Origin: Sphingopyxis bauzanensis
GTDB taxonomy: Bacteria; Pseudomonadota; Alphaproteobacteria; Sphingomonadales; Sphingomonadaceae
DNA: 64,000 nucleotides
Reading direction: 5' to 3'
NCBI RefSeq assembly: GCF_002205675.1
Contig: NZ_NISK01000002.1
Span: forward strand, 434,001-498,000
Under the pieces are notes generated by a model. The model searched no databases, was not told where the DNA came from, and was given only the letters and a program-made list of their open reading frames with translations. A program made the position numbers and the translations under genes. Every line of letters begins with the position of its first letter. The stretch's first letter is position 1. Of the stretch, positions 33,342 to 41,222 are shown piece by piece.

Positions 33342-35849
33342 TCAATATGTCGGCAGGGTCTGCGCCGCAAAGCCCCAGCCCTTGAGGTCGGCGCCAGCGG
33401 GGCGCTTGATCAATTCATCTGCATCGTTGATCGACCATGCCCCCGCACCCTTGACGTCGGCAAGCGCGTCCCAGCCGATCGGCACCGCCACCGGCGCTCC
33501 TTCGCGCGCGCGCGCCGAATAGGGCAGGATTGCCGTGCTGCCGCGCTGGTTGCGCAGCCAGTCGATGAAGATTTTGCCCTTGCGCTTCGCCTTGCTCATC
33601 GTGGCGACATAGCGATCGGGCTCGGCCATGCTGAGCGCCTCGGCAAAGCGCTTCGAGAAATCCTTGTGCGCATCCCAGCTGTGGCCCGGATCGAGCGGGA
33701 CGACAATATGGACCCCCTTGCCGCCCGACAGCATTGCGAAGCTGACCAGCCCCAGGTCGGCAAGCTGGCGGCGAATATCGAGCGCGGCCTTTTTGACCGC
33801 GGCGAAATCGAGCCCCTCGTCGGGGTCGAGGTCGAATATCATGCGGTCGGGTTCTTCCACCGCATCGACATGGCTGCCCCAACCGTGGAATTCGATCGTC
33901 CCCATCTGCACGCACGCGAGCAGCCCGTCGGCGTCATCGATATAGAGATAATCCTCGTGGCCGCCGTCCTTTTCGCGGATCGGCACCTGATGGACATGAT
34001 CGCCGAATGACCCTGCGTCATGTTTCTGAAAGAAGCATTTCTTGCCGCGCCCCTGCGGACAGCGCACGAGGCTGATCGGACGGCGCGCGCTGTGCGGGAG
34101 CATGACGGGCGCGATGGCGGCGTAATAATCCGCAAGATCGCCTTTGGTCGCCTTGGCTTCGGGGAAGATCACGCGGTCGCGGCTGGTGATCGTCACGTCG
34201 CTCGTTGAGGGCGGGACGGATTGCTCCTTTTCGGGGGTCACGTCTTTGGCCTCCTTGTCGCTGCGTAGCCCCAGGAAGCTTGCGTGGCGAACCGACCCGC
34301 TGGCGGTAAATTCGGCGAACGCGATCTCAGCGACGAGTTCGGGCTTGAGCCATTGCGCCTTGCGCGCGGTAGCGGCTTCGATGTCCAGTGGCGCCGTCTT
34401 GCGGGCCAGCCGGGCGAATTTTTTGGCAAGGTCGGCCATGGTGGCGGCGTCGAAACCGGTGCCGACATTGCCCCTGTAGGCCAGGCTCTCGCCCTCATGC
34501 TGGGCCAGCAGCAGCGAGGCAAAAGGGCGCGCCTTCGTCGTGGAGGGGTTCCAGCCGACAATGACAAATTCCTGCCGCCGGGTGCATTTGACCTTCAGCC
34601 AGTTTTTTGAGCGCCGCCCCGAATAAGCGGCGTCGGCGCGTTTCGAAATGATCCCTTCCTGCCCGGCGCTGCACATCGCATCAAAAAGTGTCTCGCCCGC
34701 GCCGATGATGTGATCGGCAACGGCGATCGGCGGGGCGGCATGGCGCAACAAGGCCTCGAGCCGTTCCTTGCGTTCGAGATTGCCAAGCTTGACGAGCGAT
34801 TGGCCGTCCTGTTCGAGCAGGTCGAAGGCGAAGAAATGCAGCGCCGTCGCCTCATCCTGCGCGCCATGACCGCGTTTGAGCACCGCTTGCAGCGACGAGA
34901 AGTCGGGATTGCCGTCCTTGCCATAGGCGACAATCTCGCCGTCGATCAGGCACGGCGGCAGGTCGAGCGCGGCGACGTGGCGGACGAGCGGCGCGAACTT
35001 GTCGGTCCAGTCAAGGCCGTTGCGCGTGTAAACCCGCACGTCACCGCCCGCCGCCGCGATTTCGGCGCGATAGCCATCATATTTGATCTCATGGAACCAG
35101 CCATTGCCGACCGGCACCGCATCGACGAGCGTCGCGAGCTGAAGCGGGCGGAACTTGGGCGGCTTGCCCTTGACCACAGGTTTCGCGACCTTCTTGTTGT
35201 GCTGGGCTGCGGCCTGCATCTTTTTCGCAAAGGCTGCGCCTTTCGCGCACTTGAGCGATTGTTCGCCCTCATCGTCGGCCGCAATCTCGGCCATCGTGCG
35301 ACCGGTGAGGACGCTCGTCAGCTCGCGGCCGACCAGATCGTCGGTGCCGGCGGAAAAGGCGTCGTCGACCTTGCGCAGCAACCAATTCTCGCGCTTTTCG
35401 CCGGGGCGCGGCTTCATGCGGACAAGCAGCCATTCACCCTTCATCCGGGTCCCGTCGAGGGTGAAATGCAGGTGGCCGTCGTCCAGATCTTTCGCGCTTT
35501 TGCCCGCGATCGGCTCCCAGGTACCACGATCCCACAGCATCACGGTGCCGCCGCCATATTCGCCCTTGGGGATATTGCCCTCGAAATCGGCGTAGCTCAT
35601 CGGATGATCTTCGGTGCGGACGGCAAGACGCTTGTCGGCGGGATCGGCGCTCGGGCCTTTCGTCACCGCCCAGCTTTTGAGCACCCCGTCGATTTCCAGC
35701 CGGAAGTCATAGTGGAGCCGGGTTGCGTCGTGCTTCTGGACGATGAAGCGGTTGCCCGCGCCCTTGGCGACCTTGCCCTCGGGTTCGGGGGTGAGCGCGA
35801 AATCGCGTTTGGCGTTGTATTGCGCGAGTGGATCGGGCCGCTTGGCCAT
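33342..35849 (-). CDS. ligD: ATP-dependent DNA ligase LigD, three domains
   Basis: 835 residues from the ATG at 35849, one base after the ku stop; a longer frame to 35981 overlaps ku and is not used. Domain order is 3'-phosphoesterase (about 15-160, RLHYDFRLEIDGVLKSWAV), ligase (HEIKYDGYRAEI with the adenylated Lys, about 285-500), and primase-polymerase (about 540-830, FDLDPDEGLDF metal site and KGVHIVVPL). With Ku it repairs double-strand breaks by end joining. The order is that of Pseudomonas LigD. Confidence 0.94.
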   Translation of the reverse strand: MAKRPDPLAQYNAKRDFALTPEPEGKVAKGAGNRFIVQKHDATRLHYDFRLEIDGVLKSWAVTKGPSADPADKRLAVRTEDHPMSYADFEGNIPKGEYGGGTVMLWDRGTWEPIAGKSAKDLDDGHLHFTLDGTRMKGEWLLVRMKPRPGEKRENWLLRKVDDAFSAGTDDLVGRELTSVLTGRTMAEIAADDEGEQSLKCAKGAAFAKKMQAAAQHNKKVAKPVVKGKPPKFRPLQLATLVDAVPVGNGWFHEIKYDGYRAEIAAAGGDVRVYTRNGLDWTDKFAPLVRHVAALDLPPCLIDGEIVAYGKDGNPDFSSLQAVLKRGHGAQDEATALHFFAFDLLEQDGQSLVKLGNLERKERLEALLRHAAPPIAVADHIIGAGETLFDAMCSAGQEGIISKRADAAYSGRRSKNWLKVKCTRRQEFVIVGWNPSTTKARPFASLLLAQHEGESLAYRGNVGTGFDAATMADLAKKFARLARKTAPLDIEAATARKAQWLKPELVAEIAFAEFTASGSVRHASFLGLRSDKEAKDVTPEKEQSVPPSTSDVTITSRDRVIFPEAKATKGDLADYYAAIAPVMLPHSARRPISLVRCPQGRGKKCFFQKHDAGSFGDHVHQVPIREKDGGHEDYLYIDDADGLLACVQMGTIEFHGWGSHVDAVEEPDRMIFDLDPDEGLDFAAVKKAALDIRRQLADLGLVSFAMLSGGKGVHIVVPLDPGHSWDAHKDFSKRFAEALSMAEPDRYVATMSKAKRKGKIFIDWLRNQRGSTAILPYSARAREGAPVAVPIGWDALADVKGAGAWSINDADELIKRPAGADLKGWGFAAQTLPTY

Positions 35850-35850
35850 C

Positions 35851-36762
35851 TCACGCCCGCTTGCGCACAGGAGCCTTCTTCGGCGGCGCCTTCTTGGCCG
35901 GTGCTTTCTTGGCCGGTGCTTCCTTGGCCGATGCTCCCTTGGCCGATGCTCCCTTGGCGGGTGGCCTTTTCTTGCCATCAACCGACGCCTTTAGCGCCGC
36001 CATCAGATCGATGACGTTCGATCCGCGGCCGGTGTCGGCGGGTTCTTCGACATCTTCCAGCACACGCTTGCCCTTGGCTTTCGCTTTCTTCGCAATCACG
36101 CGCTTCAACGCATCGATGTAGTGATTGTGATAATCGGACGCATCGAACGCGCCCGATTTCTTGTCGATCAGCGTTTCGGCCAGATCGAGCAGGTCGGCGT
36201 CGGGTTTGGCATTGCCGACGTCGCGGAAATAATTGGCGGCCTTGTTCACCTCGTCGGCGTAGCGCAGCACTTCAAGCACCAGTCCGCGCCCGCACGGCCG
36301 CAGCGCGACCAGCTGTTCCTGCCCGCGCAGCGCCAACTGACCGAGCCCGACTTTCTTGGTGCGTTTGAGAGCCTCGCGCAGCACAATGTACGCTTCCTCG
36401 GCGAGTTCGTCGGCGGGGACGACATAATAGGGCTTGGTGTAATAGAGCACGTCGATCGCGTCGGTATCGACAAACTGGACGAGTTCGAGGGTGCGCTTGC
36501 TCTCCAACTTGACCGCTTCGATCTCTTCCTCATCGAGGAGGACATAATTGCCTTTCGACAATTCAAACCCTTTGACGATCTCGTCATGGTCGATCGCGCC
36601 GATGCCGGGCACGATCTTTTCATATTTGACCGGCTTGCCACTGGGTTCGTGGATCTGCCGGAAGGTCACCGCCGCGCCCGATTTGGTGGCAGAATAGATC
36701 TCGACCGGGATGGATACCAGCGCGAGCCGGATCTGCCCTTTCCAATATGCACGTGCGGCCAT
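35851..36762 (-). CDS. ku: Ku DNA end-binding protein
   Basis: 303 residues. The Ku ring domain fills about 1-255 (YWKGQIRLALVSIPVEIYSA, LVQFVDTDAIDVLYYTKPYYV). The C-terminal tail (about 265-303) is a run of Ala/Lys/Pro pentapeptides ending VRKRA, encoded by 15-bp tandem repeats. Such basic tails help Ku bind DNA and slide inward. It recruits LigD, encoded one base downstream. Confidence 0.94.
   Translation of the reverse strand: MAARAYWKGQIRLALVSIPVEIYSATKSGAAVTFRQIHEPSGKPVKYEKIVPGIGAIDHDEIVKGFELSKGNYVLLDEEEIEAVKLESKRTLELVQFVDTDAIDVLYYTKPYYVVPADELAEEAYIVLREALKRTKKVGLGQLALRGQEQLVALRPCGRGLVLEVLRYADEVNKAANYFRDVGNAKPDADLLDLAETLIDKKSGAFDASDYHNHYIDALKRVIAKKAKAKGKRVLEDVEEPADTGRGSNVIDLMAALKASVDGKKRPPAKGASAKGASAKEAPAKKAPAKKAPPKKAPVRKRA
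35875..35964 (-). repeat. Six 15-bp tandem repeats in the ku tail
   Basis: Units of the type cttcttggccggtgc repeat six times without gap (35875-35964), encoding AKKAP/AKGAS pentapeptides. Two pairs are identical but for one base, so copy number is likely to vary between strains. Confidence 0.85.
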
Positions 36763-37087
36763 GACTTCTCACCTTCGATAGCAAGAATGCGCAAACCGCA
36801 TTGCCGTTCCACCGACCCGCGCCAACGCGACTGAAGGCATGAATTAAGATGTGAAAGCAGCACGTTAACACGATAACCTAAAGATAGTACGTCATAATAG
36901 CCTAAATTTGATCCTGCACAGTCGCACGTGGAGCTTGCTCGATCGCCACGCGTGTTGGCGTAGCCAGCATATGACAACACGGGCCCGGCGAGTATGTGGT
37001 CCCTAGAGCCTGCCGGCATGGCCGTTTACATTTGGTCTGTTATGGATTGGCAAGGATCGAAAGGCGAAGATCTACGGCCTCCCCCTT
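36763..37087. other. Intergenic stretch upstream of ku
   Basis: 325 bases between the divergent upstream side of ku and the GST stop. No gene seen. The ku promoter should lie here, but I found no clear boxes. Confidence 0.5.
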
Positions 37088-37699
37088 TCAGCCTTGTCGT
37101 GCTGACCAAGGCGCTATTTTGATCATCGCCTGCTCAAACAGCTCCGATGCCACGAGGATTGCCAGCCATTCGCGCACCCTCCGGGGCGCATGGGCTGCGA
37201 ACCATGGCGCGTCGACGCCGGCGAACTGTCGAACGAAGGGAAACAGGGCGACATCGCTGAACCCGCGCGTCACGCCGTCAAGATAATCCCGCGCTTTCAG
37301 CCGCTCGCCGAGCTCCCCCAGCATCGCCAGGCCTGCTGAGCGATGCATCAGCGGATCAACATCGTGACGACCGGCATATTTGTAGCGGTCTAAATGATGT
37401 TTGAACGCGCCGTCGAACGTCGCGATCAGCGCCGCGTCGACACGCGGCAGCCAGCCCTCCGGGTCATGCTGGGACAGGGCCCAGTGCATGATATCGATGC
37501 TTTCATCGATCACCGTCCCATCCGCCAGAACCAGCACCGGCACGGTTCCCTTGGGCGACGCGGCAAGCATGGCCGCAGGCTTGTCGCGCAGCAGAACCTC
37601 GCGATGCGTATAGATCGTCCCACTCATCAGCAACGCCATCCGCGCGCGCATCGCGTACGGACATCGGCGAAAGCTGTAGAGGATAGGGCTGTCGCGCAT
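37088..37699 (-). CDS. Glutathione S-transferase-like protein
   Basis: 203 residues. A thioredoxin-fold N-terminal domain (about 4-78) with the redox Cys13 in FRRCPYAMRARMAL and the PKGTVPVL cis-Pro motif, then a helical domain. The CPYA motif resembles glutaredoxin 2 and omega-class GSTs more than catalytic Ser/Tyr GSTs. It probably reduces glutathione mixed disulfides; substrate unknown. Stand-alone gene. Confidence 0.82.
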   Translation of the reverse strand: MRDSPILYSFRRCPYAMRARMALLMSGTIYTHREVLLRDKPAAMLAASPKGTVPVLVLADGTVIDESIDIMHWALSQHDPEGWLPRVDAALIATFDGAFKHHLDRYKYAGRHDVDPLMHRSAGLAMLGELGERLKARDYLDGVTRGFSDVALFPFVRQFAGVDAPWFAAHAPRRVREWLAILVASELFEQAMIKIAPWSARQG

Positions 37700-37985
37700 C
37701 GTCGGCGCATAGCCGATCGCCCGGGCTCAGCCAAACTGCGTGCTCGACCTATTTCTTCTGCCCGAGCGGAAACCCGATCTTGAACCCCGCGCAGCCAACT
37801 CGCGTAAGCCCACTAACCTTCTTGTTTGCAAGATACTTTCTTTAGACGCTCCGCACGACAGTCAGTCAGCGATGTTTAAGATCGCAGGCACTTGCGGTTA
37901 GACTGCGCGTACTGCGACAACTGGCCGATTGCACCTTAACTGCAAGATAGCCTATGATCACGAATAGCAACGGAAAAGGGTAACA

Positions 37986-38246
37986 ATGGGCGCTTCATTT
38001 TCAGTGGACGAGCGACGCGAGCACTTTGCTTATTGCGTCCAGCTGTTTGGTGGCACCACTGCGTTCTCGCGGCGCCTTGGCATAGACGAACGGGCCATCC
38101 GCCGTTTTATCAATGGCGAGCGGCCTCTTGGTGACGGACTTCTGGAGGACACCGCAAAGGCATTGCGCCTTCTCATTGCTGAAGCAAGCACGGCCGAAGC
38201 ACAGATCGCTGCCACATTGCGCTTTCCGCCAACCAATCCATCATAG
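37986..38246 (+). CDS. Small helix-turn-helix protein
   Basis: 86 residues. FGGTTAFSRRLGIDERAIRRFINGERPLGDGL (about 21-52) looks like a Cro-type helix-turn-helix. The rest is helical with an Ala-rich end. No membrane part. ATG start after aaaaggg. It may be a phage-like or toxin-antitoxin regulator, but no partner is adjacent. Confidence 0.6.
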   Translation: MGASFSVDERREHFAYCVQLFGGTTAFSRRLGIDERAIRRFINGERPLGDGLLEDTAKALRLLIAEASTAEAQIAATLRFPPTNPS

Positions 38247-38388
38247 TTTACCCCATGAGACCAGGCGCGATAAGCATTCAGTGCCGGACGGTCAGGACCA
38301 GACTACGGAAAATTGTCGGCTGATCCGCTGAAATTGGTTGATTGCCGTGCTTCATAGAGCCAGCCCGTTCGATCTTTATGTCTGACGC

Positions 38389-38422
38389 GATGGCATCGAA
38401 GAGGCAGCTCTTCGATGCCATC
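38389..38422. terminator. 15-bp perfect hairpin between convergent genes
   Basis: gatggcatcgaagag (38389-38403) pairs perfectly with 38408-38422 across a 4-base loop; tttc follows on the plus strand. It starts 3 bases beyond the fic stop and lies downstream of the small HTH gene, so it probably ends both transcripts. Confidence 0.75.
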
Positions 38423-38424
38423 TT

Positions 38425-39603
38425 TCAGAATTCCGGAGCCGCGCCGAACGGCCGATTTACGATTGCCAACACCGCCTCGGCAGCAAAGACGCGATTGCGG
38501 CGATAGCCAGTGCGCTCGATCAACACACCCGCTTCAACCAACTGGTTGATCGCGGCCAGTGCCTGAGGCCGTGAAACGCTCAATTTGTCAGCCAGCCGTT
38601 TCAGCGTGATCACCGGATAGTCGATGAGCAAATCAAGGGCACGCAGCGAGGCGGATCCCGCGCGGTATTTGCGACGATCCCGCCACTCTTCCGCCAATTG
38701 CTGGAGCGCCGCACGTGTTGCGAACAGCTCCTCGACGGTTCCGGTGACAGCATCCGAAAGATAACCGATGAGCGGGGCCCATTCGAGACGCTGCTGCGCA
38801 GCCTTGAGGCCGTCATAGTAGCCGGCGCGATTGGCGAAGATATACGGCGCGAGATAGAGCGGAACATATCCTTCGGTCGCCATCATCATCGGCAGCAACA
38901 GGCGGCCGATGCGGCCGTTCCCATCGCTGAACGGATGAACCGCTTCGAAATGCGCATGGGCGACCGCCATGCGGGTGATGAGGCTCTGCGTCACCGCCTG
39001 CATGCCGTCGCAGCGCATATAGGCTACGGTTTGCTCAAGACAGACGCGGACCTGGTCGGGAGGTGCGGGATTGTAGGTCGACGTCGAGATATGTCCCGCC
39101 CCGCCAATCCAGTTCATTTCGCTTTTAAACTCGCCAGGGACGTCCCGATAGTCGGGATCATGCCGCATGGCCTCGCGATGAAGTTCCTGGATCACGTCGA
39201 TAGTGAAGACATCGCTCCCTTCGCGTGTCGCGCGGGGCAGCATGCGATCGAGGGTCAAGGCATAGTCGCGTACCTGCTGCGCGGCATCGCGCGTTTCGTC
39301 GTCATGGTCCTCGATCGTCAGAAGCTCGTTGAGCGTGGAATTGGTGCCCTCAATCGCCGAGCTGTCAACCGCTTCGCGGCGGCTTAGCGTTCGGCTGATG
39401 ACATAGGGGTCGGACACTTGCGCCGCTAGCGTCTGGACGCGTCCGAGCATTGTCAGGGCGCGGTCATGAGCGGACTGCGCCCCCTGGATCGGGAGGGCGT
39501 CCTCGGGCGGAGCCAGGGGTATGACGCCGTAATGGCTGTCATGGGGCGCTGGATAGCGAACCAGTTGCTCGCGAACCGCGTGTGTGAGGTGATTCCTGTG
39601 CAT
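38425..39603 (-). CDS. Fic-family AMP transferase
   Basis: 392 residues. The Fic core (about 135-240) carries the intact motif HPFSDGNGRIGR (His223), which transfers AMP to hydroxyl groups. SSAIEGT (81-87) is the N-terminal inhibitory helix motif with its Glu, so activity should be self-limited. A C-terminal winged helix (about 330-375, LADKLSVSRPQALAAINQLVEAGVL) may bind DNA. Target protein unknown. No antitoxin gene is adjacent, as expected for class II Fic proteins. Confidence 0.9.
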   Translation of the reverse strand: MHRNHLTHAVREQLVRYPAPHDSHYGVIPLAPPEDALPIQGAQSAHDRALTMLGRVQTLAAQVSDPYVISRTLSRREAVDSSAIEGTNSTLNELLTIEDHDDETRDAAQQVRDYALTLDRMLPRATREGSDVFTIDVIQELHREAMRHDPDYRDVPGEFKSEMNWIGGAGHISTSTYNPAPPDQVRVCLEQTVAYMRCDGMQAVTQSLITRMAVAHAHFEAVHPFSDGNGRIGRLLLPMMMATEGYVPLYLAPYIFANRAGYYDGLKAAQQRLEWAPLIGYLSDAVTGTVEELFATRAALQQLAEEWRDRRKYRAGSASLRALDLLIDYPVITLKRLADKLSVSRPQALAAINQLVEAGVLIERTGYRRNRVFAAEAVLAIVNRPFGAAPEF

Positions 39604-39751
39604 TAAGCCTAACCAAGCGAGACGACCCAGACATCTTAGTAAGGTTTAATTTAAAAAACCTCAACAAGAATGTGGTTCTAAGGGTTCTAGTTAGGGATAT
39701 GAATGGGTCGGAGTGGGGTTACGTTACGGCCAACCATTGCACCTTCAGAGT

Positions 39752-39787
39752 CTTCTGTGGGTGCCGCCCATGAGGCAACCACAGAAG
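39752..39787. repeat. 14-bp inverted repeat in intergenic gap
   Basis: cttctgtgggtgcc (39752-39765) and ggcaaccacagaag (39774-39787) are reverse complements with one mismatch (a G-U pair in RNA). The loop has 8 bases. It stands in the 278-base gap between fic and the sugar transporter, downstream of the latter on the minus strand. It could be its terminator, but there is no T-run. Confidence 0.5.
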
Positions 39788-39881
39788 GCACTTAGGCAAT
39801 TATCTGGTGCGACTTTCCGGTCACGGCGCGGCCGGGTGGCAGCGTCGACGGCGTTAGGCCGAGTTGTCCGGACCTTTGCCG

Positions 39882-41177
39882 TTAGCAGGCCGGACGCCGT
39901 GCGTAATAGCCGAAGGCAGCGATTACGGCATAGCAGAGCGCGGGGAGCAACAGCGCGGTGGCCAGGCTGCCCGTCAGGTCGGCGATGATGCCGGTGGCGA
40001 GCGGCACGACCGCGCCGCCGAAGATCGCGACGTTGATGATCCCCGACCCGTCGGCCGCGCGGCTGCCAAGCTTTTCGGACGCGAGACTGAAGATTGTCGG
40101 GAACATGATCGCGTTCATGAGCCCGATTGCCAGTAGGCTGTAGCCCGAGACGATGCCGGTCGTATTGGTCGAAATCAGGATCAGCGTAATCGCACCGATT
40201 GCGACACAGGCGAGCAGTTTGCCCGGGCTGACGACGCGCATCACACCCGATCCGATGAAGCGGCCGATCATCGCGCCGCCCCAGTAAAGACCGATCAGCT
40301 TGCCCGCAGCCTGTTCCGGCAGCGCCATCACGCCGGGCTGCATCAGATAATTGACCACTAGCGAGCCGATCGACACCTCGGCGCCCACGTAGAGGAAGAT
40401 GCAGAGCGCGCCGAAGCCGAAGCGCGGACGCCCCAGCAGGTCGAAACCGGCGACCCCCGCGCGCGCCTCATGCTTTTCGCCCTGCAGCCGGTTACGGAAC
40501 AGCCACACCGCGCCCGCGACGACAGTCAGCGCGGCCGCGATACCCAGATAGCCGTGGACGATCGCCTGGCTTTCGGCGGTGCGATAGGCGTCGAGTTCGA
40601 CGCCCGAAAGCTGGTCGGCGCTGACCGTCGCGAGGCTGCCGAGGATCAGGATCGATCCGATGATAGGGAAAACGGTCGTCCCCAGCGAATTAAACGCCTG
40701 CGCAAAGGTCAGGCGGCTGTGCACAGTTTCGGGCTTGCCGAGAAGCGAGATCAGCGGGTTGGCGACGACCTGGACGATCACGATGCCGCTCGCGAGCACG
40801 AACAGCGCAAGCAGGAACAAGCCATAGACCGCCTGCTGCGATGCCGGGATGAAGAGCAGGCAGCCCACGAGCATCGTCACCAGCCCCACGACCGCGCCGC
40901 GCATATAGCCGATTTTCTTCACCAGCTTGGCGCCCGGAATGCCGATCACCAGATAGGCGGCGAAGAAGCAGAACTGAATGAGCATCGCCTGCGTATAGTT
41001 TAGCGTGAACAGTTCCTTGAGCTTCGGGATCAGCACATCGTTCAGCGACGTGATGCCGCCGAAGATGAAGAACAGCCCCATCACGAACAGCCGCAGCTCG
41101 GGCGCATCGACGTGCGTACCCTGCCCTTCGACCGCAACCGGGTCGGTGCTTGACGAAATATCCGGCGCTAAAGCCAT
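39882..41177 (-). CDS. FucP-type sugar/proton symporter (MFS)
   Basis: 431 residues, 12 membrane helices. Near the N-terminus, FFIFGGITSLNDVLIPKLKELF is typical of the FucP/GluP family of glucose/galactose or fucose permeases, as are FCFFAAYLVIGIPGAKLVKKIGY and QVVANPLISLLG. It lies 45 bases after the GH3 gene on the same strand, so it most likely takes up glucose set free by the beta-glucosidase. Confidence 0.88.
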   Translation of the reverse strand: MALAPDISSSTDPVAVEGQGTHVDAPELRLFVMGLFFIFGGITSLNDVLIPKLKELFTLNYTQAMLIQFCFFAAYLVIGIPGAKLVKKIGYMRGAVVGLVTMLVGCLLFIPASQQAVYGLFLLALFVLASGIVIVQVVANPLISLLGKPETVHSRLTFAQAFNSLGTTVFPIIGSILILGSLATVSADQLSGVELDAYRTAESQAIVHGYLGIAAALTVVAGAVWLFRNRLQGEKHEARAGVAGFDLLGRPRFGFGALCIFLYVGAEVSIGSLVVNYLMQPGVMALPEQAAGKLIGLYWGGAMIGRFIGSGVMRVVSPGKLLACVAIGAITLILISTNTTGIVSGYSLLAIGLMNAIMFPTIFSLASEKLGSRAADGSGIINVAIFGGAVVPLATGIIADLTGSLATALLLPALCYAVIAAFGYYARRPAC

Positions 41178-41222
41178 GTCGCTCTCCCCTCCCTTTCTCA
41201 GCCTAACCCGCGTTCAATCGTG

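Noticed and set aside
39607..39860. GCCTAAC and GTTAGGC near the fic gene as an integron attC site
   Set aside because: The two cores are about 250 bases apart, longer than known attC sites, and no imperfect palindrome or cassette gene lies between them.
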